In this document: in pieces, positions 1-5,709 of the stretch | Layout of the letters: each line of letters opens with the position of its first letter | Numbering within the stretch: the first letter of the stretch is position 1 | Source: Chloroflexota bacterium | Lineage (GTDB): Bacteria > Chloroflexota > Anaerolineae > Aggregatilineales > UBA2796 | Direction of reading: 5' to 3' | Length of the DNA stretch: 11,630 bases | Assembly (NCBI GenBank): GCA_003695215.1 | Contig: RFIM01000106.1 | Coordinates: 1-11,630 of the forward strand | Program-made: the position numbers and the translations under genes | The notes under the pieces: model-generated | What the model saw: the letters and a program-made list of their open reading frames with translations, nothing else | Databases searched by the model: none | Told to the model about the DNA's origin: nothing

Positions 1-737
1 CCGGGATCGAAGAACTCGGCTGGCGGCCCGTCCACTTCGAAGTCCCAGGTAGTGCCATTGACGGTCACTGCGTCAATCACGCCGTTCAGATTGGTTGTGC
101 TGAAGTTGTAAATCTGCAATCGGATCGTCGTCCCACTATGAGGCGCGATCACGGCGTTCGGAAATGCTGTTTTCACAGCATTCCACGAGACTGGGCTTCC
201 CCAGTTCGGTGTATCGCAATCCAGCCCACCAGAGATGATAGACGATAGCCCGTCATTGCCGACAACCCAGCCGCCGCCCCAGCCGCCTGACGCAGCTGTC
301 GGCACTTTGTGCAACCACGTGTCCGCTGGCCCACCTGCGAAGACGTACTGAATGTCACAATTTGCGGCGCTAGGATTGCCCATTGTATTGATATAAAATT
401 GCATGCGCCACGTATCGCCTGAAGTAGCGCTGTAGCGGGTATGATACTGAGCGCTCAAGGCATTCAGCGGCGTGCCTACGAAGTCGCCTCGCCCGATGCC
501 AACGCCGCCGTTTGTTGGAATATTCGCGCTCACGCCGAAGCTGCCCGTTCCCAAAGGCGGTGTGCTAGGCCCGTACATGAAACTAGGCGTTGCTGCCCCG
601 CCAAAAGCGTAGAAGTACCAGCCTTGCAAATTGCCCGACCAAACGCGCTTGGTCGCTTGCGCCTCGGCAGGCTGCCAGGCGATCAGCAGGCCGCTCACCA
701 GAGTGAAGATGACCAAAATGCGTAAGACCTTCAACAT
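1..737 (-). CDS. Secreted beta-sandwich protein, GPxTPPLG-type domain (3' end beyond left edge)
   Basis: The frame is open from an ATG at 737 to the left edge, giving 245 visible residues without a stop. The start is preceded by AAGGAG seven bases upstream. Residues 1-28 form a signal peptide: a Lys/Arg start, a hydrophobic core, and a cleavage site near AEAQA. The mature part is one domain of about 200 residues with GPSTPPLGTGS (56-66), a YHTRYS strand (98-103), cysteines 127 and 174, an FPNAVI segment (192-197) and a closing IDAVTVNGTTWDFE strand. The same landmarks occur in the same order in both halves of the neighbouring 816-2189 product, so the two are paralogues. After the domain, Pro- and Phe-rich residues continue off the window, so a linker or second module may follow. 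No catalytic motif is seen. A carbohydrate-binding or surface-adhesive role is inferred from export and fold type only. It probably shares a transcript with 816-2189. Confidence 0.85.
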   Translation of the reverse strand, partial: MLKVLRILVIFTLVSGLLIAWQPAEAQATKRVWSGNLQGWYFYAFGGAATPSFMYGPSTPPLGTGSFGVSANIPTNGGVGIGRGDFVGTPLNALSAQYHTRYSATSGDTWRMQFYINTMGNPSAANCDIQYVFAGGPADTWLHKVPTAASGGWGGGWVVGNDGLSSIISGGLDCDTPNWGSPVSWNAVKTAFPNAVIAPHSGTTIRLQIYNFSTTNLNGVIDAVTVNGTTWDFEVDGPPAEFFDP

Positions 738-780
738 GACGATGCTCCTTTGCAAGATATGCATCTTTCGATAGATAATG

Positions 781-805
781 CAGGCGCGCTGAACAAGCGC
801 GCCTG
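781..805 (-). terminator. Perfect 10-bp hairpin between the two secreted-protein genes
   Basis: CAGGCGCGCT and AGCGCGCCTG are perfectly complementary around a five-base loop (791-795). The hairpin lies 10 bases past the stop of the 816-2189 gene and about 44 bases before the start codon of the next gene. No run of U follows on the minus strand. It may therefore be a weak or partial terminator, or a stem that stabilises the 3' end of the upstream message, rather than a strong intrinsic terminator. A shorter inverted repeat, AAGAT-ATGC-ATCTT (754-767), sits just ahead of the next Shine-Dalgarno site. Confidence 0.5.
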
Positions 806-815
806 TGCCGTCAGC

Positions 816-2189
816 TCATTTGCTGGATGGCTCAAAATCCCACGTGATCGTGTTGATAGTAATTGCGTCAATGGCTGCATCATGATCAGCGTGCGAGCCT
901 TGCGCATTCCAACCTGTGTTGAACGAGACAACTGGCCCGCCTGGGTCTTTCGGCTGCAACGCCGCGTTCGGATACTTCTCAAACAAGCGCTGGATGCCGC
1001 TGAAGGACTGGCTAGCATCATAGCCAACTGTCACAGGGCAAGTCTTCGGCTCAACGTTGTGAACTGTCCAGCCGTAGTTGAAGACTCGGGCATCAGTCGC
1101 GTTTTTGAAGGTCCACTCACCTTTCGGGCCTGCATCCACGGCGAAATCAATGCGGCAATCGGCCGTGCCTTCGCCTGTCGAGCTGACGAACAGATTCACG
1201 TACCAATCGCGCTGATTCTCGCCGCTGCGATAGGTGTGGAAGGTGAGCGTAGTGATCTCACTCAGCTTGGTGCCTATCAGGCTGAAGTTCATGATCAGCA
1301 TGATCGAGGGCTTCTCGTTCAGCTGCACGCGATAGCTGCCCTTGCCCAGCGGCGGCGTGCCAGGGCCTTCCACGAAGCCAAACGAGGTCATATCGCCTTC
1401 ATTGACAGGCACAAGCTCCCAATCTGCTAGCGAATCGGGCGAGACAACGCGCTGATCGCCTTCAAAGCTCAGTTCAAAGTCCCATGTAGTTTGGTTGATG
1501 GTGATGGCGTCGATAGCAGCGTCGTGATTGGCGTGCGTGTTGGTGCCATTGAAACCTGTTTGGAAGGAAATCACGGGCTGAAACTGGGCTGCCGGGCGCA
1601 AGATAGCGTTGGGAAAGTCCTTGAAGGCCTCTAGCATGCCGCGGAAGGAGACGTTCTTATCGTAGTCAATAGTGACAGGGCATTCCTTCAAGTTTGCGTC
1701 GGCATGGTGGACTGTCCAGCCGTAGTTGTAGGCATTCTCGTCAGTAGCAGCCTTGAGGAACCACGCGCCTTGTTCACCGGGCGGCACAGCGAAGTCAATG
1801 CGGCAGTTGGCGTATGGACGATTGGGATCAGTGCTGACGAAGAGGTTGATATACCAATCGTGAGCGATGTTGCTGCCGCTGCGGTAAGTGTGGTAGGAGA
1901 TGGTCTCAATCTCGGTCAAGTTGCGGCCTTCGAGGTCGCGGCGAGCGAGGATGACCATTGCAGCGCGCTGATCGAGGCGCACGCGATAGCTACCTGTGCC
2001 GAGCGGCGGCGTGTCGGGGCCTTCCACAAAGCTGCTCTGCGGAATGTTGCTGGGCTGGACGTTGATGACTTCCCAGCCCTGCAAGTTGAAAGGCGTGACG
2101 ACGATGGTTGCAGCACGCACAGGCTGCCAATTGGCGAAGGCCGTGAGTGCCAAAGCTAAGATGAGCGTAAACCGAACCAGATGACGCAT
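816..2189 (-). CDS. Secreted protein with two tandem GPxTPPLG-type beta-sandwich domains
   Basis: The product is 457 residues. I chose the ATG at 2189 because AGGAG lies eight bases upstream; a TTG two codons earlier would be only two bases from that site. Residues 1-26 are a signal peptide (cleavage near PVRA-A). The mature protein is almost entirely two copies of one domain, at about 29-239 and 247-453. Each copy has FVEGPxTPPLGxGSYRV (54-70 and 272-288), an HTYRSG strand (100-105 and 318-323), a WYxNLFVS strand, CRIDFAV (129-135 and 345-351), NYGWTVH, a second Cys before PVT (170 and 384), and HDAAIDAITIN near the end. The two cysteines per copy probably form a disulfide. The fold is likely a lectin-like beta sandwich, but I cannot name a family and see no catalytic residues. 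A CelR-like operator in its leader hints at polysaccharide-linked expression. The product ends five residues after the second copy, with no anchor. Confidence 0.88.
   Translation of the reverse strand: MRHLVRFTLILALALTAFANWQPVRAATIVVTPFNLQGWEVINVQPSNIPQSSFVEGPDTPPLGTGSYRVRLDQRAAMVILARRDLEGRNLTEIETISYHTYRSGSNIAHDWYINLFVSTDPNRPYANCRIDFAVPPGEQGAWFLKAATDENAYNYGWTVHHADANLKECPVTIDYDKNVSFRGMLEAFKDFPNAILRPAAQFQPVISFQTGFNGTNTHANHDAAIDAITINQTTWDFELSFEGDQRVVSPDSLADWELVPVNEGDMTSFGFVEGPGTPPLGKGSYRVQLNEKPSIMLIMNFSLIGTKLSEITTLTFHTYRSGENQRDWYVNLFVSSTGEGTADCRIDFAVDAGPKGEWTFKNATDARVFNYGWTVHNVEPKTCPVTVGYDASQSFSGIQRLFEKYPNAALQPKDPGGPVVSFNTGWNAQGSHADHDAAIDAITINTITWDFEPSSK
831..1451 (-). repeat. Domain copy 2 of the internal duplication
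   Basis: This stretch encodes residues 247-453 of the same protein, the C-terminal copy. The two copies are more alike to each other than either is to the single domain of the downstream gene. That suggests the duplication inside this gene came after the split between the two genes. Confidence 0.8.
1473..2105 (-). repeat. Domain copy 1 of the internal duplication
   Basis: This stretch encodes residues 29-239 of the secreted protein. It aligns over its whole length with residues 247-453, sharing the GPxTPPLG motif, both cysteines and the final HDAAIDAITIN-TWDFE strand. At the DNA level the copies have diverged, mostly at third positions, so the duplication is not recent. Confidence 0.8.
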
Positions 2190-2235
2190 AACCAACTCTC
2201 CTGAAAAAATTCTGGCGTCTCAACGATCAGATTTT

Positions 2236-2249
2236 TGAGAGCGCTCCCA
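2236..2249 (-). promoter_or_regulatory. Candidate CelR/CebR-type LacI-family operator
   Basis: Read on the minus strand the site is TGGGAGCGCTCTCA, matching 13 of 14 positions of the palindrome TGGGAGCGCTCCCA known for Thermobifida CelR and Streptomyces CebR. It sits about 20 to 35 bases downstream of the expected transcription start of the 816-2189 gene, where a bound repressor would block elongation. An identical 14-mer lies at 8877-8890 in the GH8 gene. No regulator gene is present in the window, so the binding protein is inferred. Confidence 0.6.
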
Positions 2250-2276
2250 AAAGCAAAGCACGCTAGCATTTGCAGG

Positions 2277-2305
2277 ATCGTATAACACTTTTACTCAAAT
2301 GTCAA
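2277..2305 (-). promoter_or_regulatory. Sigma-70-like promoter for the secreted-protein genes
   Basis: On the minus strand a perfect TTGACA (-35, at 2300-2305) is followed by a 17-base spacer and TACGAT (-10, at 2277-2282, four of six consensus bases). The start of transcription would fall near 2270, giving a leader of about 80 bases that contains the CelR-like palindrome. Confidence 0.65.
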
Positions 2306-2319
2306 GCCTGATTTTGAAC

Positions 2320-2352
2320 ATCGCCTGCACTGAATGGCTCAGCACAGGCGAT
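2320..2352 (-). terminator. Stem-loop after the first acyl-CoA dehydrogenase gene
   Basis: ATCGCCTG (2320-2327) pairs with CAGGCGAT (2345-2352). Inside it, CTGA (2330-2333) pairs with TCAG (2339-2342), leaving a two-by-two mismatch and a five-base loop. It begins seven bases after the stop of the dehydrogenase gene on the minus strand. The following GTTCAAAATC has only a weak U tract, so efficiency is uncertain. It also separates that gene from the promoter at 2277-2305. Confidence 0.5.
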
Positions 2353-2359
2353 ATCAAGC

Positions 2360-3610
2360 TCACTGCAACTCACGGCTAGTGTAGTTGAGGATACGGCGCG
2401 CTACGATCAACAAGTTGATCTGGCCTGTGCCTTCGTAGATGTCGTTGATCTTGCCATCGCGCATCCACTTCTCGACCAGCCACTCGCGGCTATAGCCAAG
2501 CGTGCCAAGCAGCTCTACGGCTTTTTGGGTCACCTGTGTGACGACTTTGCCTGCCTTCACCTTCGCCATAGAAGCCTCAAGGCTGTTGTGCAAGCCATGG
2601 TCGAGCATTGAGGCAGCGCGCAGCGTCAACAGCCAAGCAGCTTTGAGCTGCATCTCCATCTCGATCACATCGCGCTGAACAGCGCTCAGGCTGTGATAGG
2701 GCGCGCCATAGGGAATCTGAATCCCGTTCTCGGCCAACTTTTCCTTCAGGAATTCCAGCGCAGCGCGCCCGACTCCAATGGCAGAAGCGGCGACCATTGG
2801 GCGCGAGGCATCGAAGGTTGCCATGGCGCCTTTGAAGCCTGCAGTGCCTTCGCGGCGCACCACCTCGGCGCTGCCCAGCAAGTGATCGGCAGGAACGCGG
2901 GCGTTATCCAACACGATGGCAGCTGTATCGCTGGCGCGGATGCCGTGCTTGATCTCGACCTTGCCGATCTTGACGCCTGGCGTGCCTGCCTCAACCACAA
3001 ACGGCTTCATGCCGGCGCGCCCTGCACTGCGATCGACTGTCGCCCAGACGACCACGATACCGTCTGATTCCTCAAGGGCAAGTTTGCCGTTGGTGCAGAA
3101 GATTTTCTCGCCGTTCAAAATCCACTCATTAGTCTCAGGATCGAAGGTCGCTGTGGTCTGAATAGCCGAGGTATCTGAGCCTGCGCCTGGCTCGGTCATG
3201 GCCATAGCGCCCCACTTTGGCTCGCCTTCGGCAAAGCGTTTCAGGAAGCGCAGTTTCTGCTCAGGCGTGCCGACGGCCTCGATGGCGCTGCCCGCCAAGA
3301 GCGGCGCAGGCATGCATAGATACTGCCCGACATCGCCCCAGCTCAGCTGCTCAGCCAGGAGAACTAAGCGCAAGTTGGCGATGCCCGCGCCTTCGCGCTT
3401 TGGCTTCTCACCGCCGTTAGTCAGGCGCTGCAGTGCCTTAGCTTGTTCTTCGCGCAGCACGTACCACATCGCTTTGATGAAAGCGTGCGGACGTTCATGC
3501 TCGTGCTCATCCAAATAGCGCGATTCTGGGCGCATGATGCCTTCGGCTATGCCTTTCAACATCTCGCGCTCTTGCAGCAAGCGCTCTGGTATCTTAAAAC
3601 TAATCGCCAT
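2360..3610 (-). CDS. Acyl-CoA dehydrogenase family protein
   Basis: The product is 416 residues, a normal length for this cytoplasmic FAD flavoprotein family, which introduces the alpha-beta double bond into acyl-CoA thioesters and passes electrons to electron-transfer flavoprotein. Visible landmarks are the flavin/substrate motif MTEPGAGSDT (138-147), GEKIFCTNG (167-175), the middle beta domain (about 135-245), and the C-terminal helical domain ending in IYEGTGQINL (391-400), where Glu393 sits at the usual catalytic-base position. The N-terminal helical domain is less typical, with a charged stretch LDEHEHERPH (33-42) and a GGEKPKREGAG loop (66-76) in place of the common YGG segment. The ATG is supported by AGGAG ten bases upstream. 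The chain length of the substrate cannot be read from the sequence. A second member of the family is encoded at 4424-5530, suggesting a fatty-acid or branched-acyl oxidation neighbourhood. Confidence 0.92.
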   Translation of the reverse strand: MAISFKIPERLLQEREMLKGIAEGIMRPESRYLDEHEHERPHAFIKAMWYVLREEQAKALQRLTNGGEKPKREGAGIANLRLVLLAEQLSWGDVGQYLCMPAPLLAGSAIEAVGTPEQKLRFLKRFAEGEPKWGAMAMTEPGAGSDTSAIQTTATFDPETNEWILNGEKIFCTNGKLALEESDGIVVVWATVDRSAGRAGMKPFVVEAGTPGVKIGKVEIKHGIRASDTAAIVLDNARVPADHLLGSAEVVRREGTAGFKGAMATFDASRPMVAASAIGVGRAALEFLKEKLAENGIQIPYGAPYHSLSAVQRDVIEMEMQLKAAWLLTLRAASMLDHGLHNSLEASMAKVKAGKVVTQVTQKAVELLGTLGYSREWLVEKWMRDGKINDIYEGTGQINLLIVARRILNYTSRELQ

Positions 3611-3674
3611 GGTAGAACTACTCCTGATCGCTCAATTTTTCCGATCGCGGCGAAGGCGCCGCACAAACTCAATC

Positions 3675-3703
3675 TTGTCTTACACTGAAAAGATCAGCAT
3701 AAT
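3675..3703 (+). promoter_or_regulatory. Sigma-70-like promoter for the membrane-protein gene
   Basis: TTGTCT (3675-3680), a 17-base spacer and CATAAT (3698-3703, five of six consensus bases) point toward the gene at 3759, predicting a leader of about 49 bases. The 148-base gap also serves the divergent dehydrogenase gene, for which I found no convincing promoter. A GCTCAAG heptamer (3706-3712) sits at the expected start of transcription. Confidence 0.55.
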
Positions 3704-3758
3704 CTGCTCAAGCGGCAATGCATCGTCCGCATAGCTTGACTATACACGGAAATGGCTC

Positions 3759-4427
3759 ATGATCCCATATGAAAAACCAAAGCGCGAGAGTCAGCTCGAA
3801 CGCGCTTTCAACTTCACAGACGCCGATCTGAAACAAAACATGCAAGGTAAGCTCTCTGAAGCGCAAATAGCACGGCTGCGTCAGGAAGCCTACCAGATAC
3901 TCTACTTGGTCGTCGGTGCCTTGGCGATCATCGGCTTTTTGGCGTTGCTCTCCTTTCGCGCCACTGCAAGCGAGCTGTTGCTGCTGCTCAGCTGCCTGAT
4001 CGCGCCCGCGGTCATCGCCTTTGTTTTCACAGTTGGCACGACTGAATCCGCCTTGAGCGCGCGTACAGTTAGCAAGGTCAGCGGTATGATTCATCTCGCC
4101 TACGGCATGATGCCCTATCAGCCACCACTGCCGGATGACTTCCAACCTGTGCAACGCGGCGTTGTTTTCGGCTACCAGGCTGCCTATCGGCTCGCCATTG
4201 CCGACCGCGAGTTCCGCATAGATCGAGAGCAGTACGAAGCGCTCTCAGCAGCCTACGGCTACTACAATGTCTTCTTCGTGCCAACGCTCAATAAGATCGT
4301 CGCTGTGCAGCGCATTGAGCTGAGTGAGCCTGAGACGATAGCCGGCTTGCCAGTCGATCTGGACGTGCCTGCTAACGTGACTCGCGGCATGCTGGACGAC
4401 GAAGATCAAGAGCTGCTGCGCGGCTAG
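3759..4427 (+). CDS. Two-helix membrane protein of unknown function
   Basis: The product is 222 residues. A polar, charged N-terminal segment (1-45) contains QGKLSEAQIARLRQEA. Two hydrophobic helices follow, at about 46-66 and 71-93, joined by a very short turn, so both ends probably face the cytoplasm. The C-terminal part (about 130-190) reads as alternating strands ending in YNVFFVPTLNKIVAVQRIEL, a pattern I associate with uncharacterised bacterial two-helix proteins whose C-terminal domain ends in a short strand pair. The tail is acidic (DDEDQE). The start at 3759 has only a weak GGA Shine-Dalgarno site; a nearer ATG at 3752 hits a stop after six codons. Its stop overlaps the stop of the opposing dehydrogenase gene by four bases. 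I do not recognise a function, and its position between two dehydrogenase genes gives no clear clue. Confidence 0.75.
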   Translation: MIPYEKPKRESQLERAFNFTDADLKQNMQGKLSEAQIARLRQEAYQILYLVVGALAIIGFLALLSFRATASELLLLLSCLIAPAVIAFVFTVGTTESALSARTVSKVSGMIHLAYGMMPYQPPLPDDFQPVQRGVVFGYQAAYRLAIADREFRIDREQYEALSAAYGYYNVFFVPTLNKIVAVQRIELSEPETIAGLPVDLDVPANVTRGMLDDEDQELLRG

Positions 4428-5530
4428 ATGCTCGCCAAGCCTTCGAAGGCCGTGAAGCCGCGCGCGTTGCGTAACCAGCGCTCAACAGGATGCTCGCGGA
4501 TATAGCCGTGCCCGCCGAGCGTCTGCACAGCGCAGTCAGTGACGAACAGCGCAGCTTTGGCAGCATATTCTTTGGCCATATAGCTCTCAGCCGTGTGGTC
4601 GCCGCTCGGATCGTTATCCAGCTGCCAAGCTGCTTCCCAAGTCATCATGCGCGCCGCGTCCACTTCAATGGCCATCTCAGCCAGCATGAAGGCGATGGAC
4701 TGCTTCTGCGCAATGGGCACGCCGAACTGCACACGCGTCTTGGCGTAATCGCGGGCATACTCATAGGCGGCGCGCGCCACACCAACAGCTAGAGCGGCTA
4801 GCGCAGTGCGGCTATGGCTCAGGATGCGCTCGTAGCGCGTGCCTGCCTCGCCGCCAAGCCTGGACTCAGCGCTGAGACGCACATTGTTCAGCTGAACGCG
4901 GTAGGTCGGCAGGGCACGGATGCCCATAAGCTTTTCGCGCTGCGTCACCATCAGGCCTTCGGCGCCGCGCTCGATCAAGTAGCCGTCCACTTTGCCCGTC
5001 TCGCTATCCTGCGCATAGACCAAGAGCATTTGTGCCTCAGGTGCGAAAGGCACATAGCACTTCTCGCCACTGATCGTGTAGTGATCGCCTTCGCGCTTGG
5101 CAATAGTGCGCAACGCATGTGTATCGAAGCTGATGCCTGCTTCCAAGAGCGCCGTGCTAAAGTACGGCAAGGTCTCTGCAGCGGCGATTTGCGGCAGGAT
5201 ACGCTGCTTTTGTTCTTCTGTGCCGCTGAGGTAAACAGGATTGGCAACTGTAGCAGGCAGCATGACTGCCATTGCCCAAGCCAGATCGCCCCAAGCCAAA
5301 GTCTCAGCTGCCAGGACGTTCGTCAGAGCGCTGTATTCGCCGAAGCCGCCATACGCTTCTGGGATGCTGGCGGGCAGAATGCCGAGTTCCCAGCCCTTTT
5401 GAAGAATCTCAGGCGGGAAAGCGTCCTCTTCATCAGCATCATGCGCGTGAGCGCGCACATCAGCGGCCGCGAGCTTGGTGATGGCATCCATGAGCATTTG
5501 CTGCTCATCGGTCGGTGTGAAAGAAAGCAT
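4424..5530 (-). CDS. Divergent acyl-CoA dehydrogenase-like protein
   Basis: I start the gene at the ATG at 5530 (368 residues), because AGGAG lies ten bases upstream, the same spacing as in the other dehydrogenase gene, and MLSFTPTDEQQ is a typical family beginning. An upstream in-frame ATG at 5548 would add six residues but has only AAGG. In 368-residue numbering, PEAYGGFGEYS (57-67), TRVQFGVPIAQKQS (265-278) and LGGHGYIREHPVERWLRNAR (338-357) are clear family motifs, and Glu363 in FEG occupies the catalytic-base position. Two features are unusual. The flavin motif TEPxAGSD is replaced by LLEAGISFD (128-136), and the protein stops five residues after Glu363, without the usual C-terminal helix. 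It may therefore have a different substrate or partner. Its stop overlaps that of the convergent membrane-protein gene. Confidence 0.85.
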   Translation of the reverse strand: MLSFTPTDEQQMLMDAITKLAAADVRAHAHDADEEDAFPPEILQKGWELGILPASIPEAYGGFGEYSALTNVLAAETLAWGDLAWAMAVMLPATVANPVYLSGTEEQKQRILPQIAAAETLPYFSTALLEAGISFDTHALRTIAKREGDHYTISGEKCYVPFAPEAQMLLVYAQDSETGKVDGYLIERGAEGLMVTQREKLMGIRALPTYRVQLNNVRLSAESRLGGEAGTRYERILSHSRTALAALAVGVARAAYEYARDYAKTRVQFGVPIAQKQSIAFMLAEMAIEVDAARMMTWEAAWQLDNDPSGDHTAESYMAKEYAAKAALFVTDCAVQTLGGHGYIREHPVERWLRNARGFTAFEGLASI

Positions 5531-5555
5531 TTGTAAAGCACTCCTCATCTATACT

Positions 5556-5583
5556 GCCTTGAGCGCAAGTTGATGCTCAAGGC
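5556..5583 (-). promoter_or_regulatory. Perfect 9-bp inverted repeat in the leader of the second dehydrogenase gene
   Basis: GCCTTGAGC (5556-5564) and GCTCAAGGC (5575-5583) are perfect complements around ten bases. On the minus strand this lies between the predicted promoter (5617-5645) and the start codon at 5530 or 5548. It could fold as an RNA hairpin, in which case it would bury the AAGG ahead of the 5548 start, or it could be a dyad operator. Sequence alone does not separate these. Confidence 0.5.
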
Positions 5584-5616
5584 GCCAAAATCTTTAGCAG
5601 CTACATTTACAAGCTG

Positions 5617-5645
5617 ACTCTAGCGCAAGCGCGCTCGCTTGACAA
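5617..5645 (-). promoter_or_regulatory. Candidate promoter for the second dehydrogenase gene
   Basis: On the minus strand TTGTCA (5640-5645) is followed by 17 bases and TAGAGT (5617-5622). The -35 matches five of six consensus bases and the -10 four of six. The spacer holds the inverted repeat CAAGCG-CGCT-CGCTTG (5626-5641), a possible operator. Its -35 shares bases with the plus-strand promoter for the ATPase. Confidence 0.45.
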
Positions 5646-5667
5646 CAGGCTTGAGCCTTGATAGACT
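5639..5667 (+). promoter_or_regulatory. Sigma-70-like promoter for the metal ATPase gene
   Basis: A perfect TTGACA (5639-5644) is followed by a 17-base spacer and TAGACT (5662-5667, four of six consensus bases). Transcription would start near 5674, with a leader of about 36 bases ending in GAGG six bases before the ATG. A palindrome, ATGCGCAT (5682-5689), lies in this leader. Confidence 0.55.
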
Positions 5668-5709
5668 CAGTTCATGAAAACATGCGCATTCAATTATATG
5701 AGGTGAGCG

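Noticed and set aside
448..457. TGAGCGCTCA palindrome as a third CelR-like operator
   Set aside because: Only the central eight bases match the consensus, the flanks do not, and it lies deep in the coding region of the first gene.
743..815. Separate promoter for the leftmost secreted-protein gene
   Set aside because: The best pair on the minus strand, TTGTTC and TATCGA with 17 bases between, matches only three of six bases in each box; read-through from the upstream gene is more likely.
750..1430. Long plus-strand open frame (226 codons) opposite the secreted-protein gene
   Set aside because: It is antisense to a gene with a signal peptide, a ribosome binding site and an internal domain repeat; the open frame is a by-product of GC-rich codon use.
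4424..4446. Frameshift truncating the second dehydrogenase
   Set aside because: The same bases encode the end of an intact opposing gene and the frame is clean up to the stop, so a natural short C-terminus is the simpler reading.
4814..5536. 240-codon plus-strand frame opposite the second dehydrogenase gene
   Set aside because: The opposite strand carries clear acyl-CoA dehydrogenase motifs throughout; this frame has no start signal or family resemblance.
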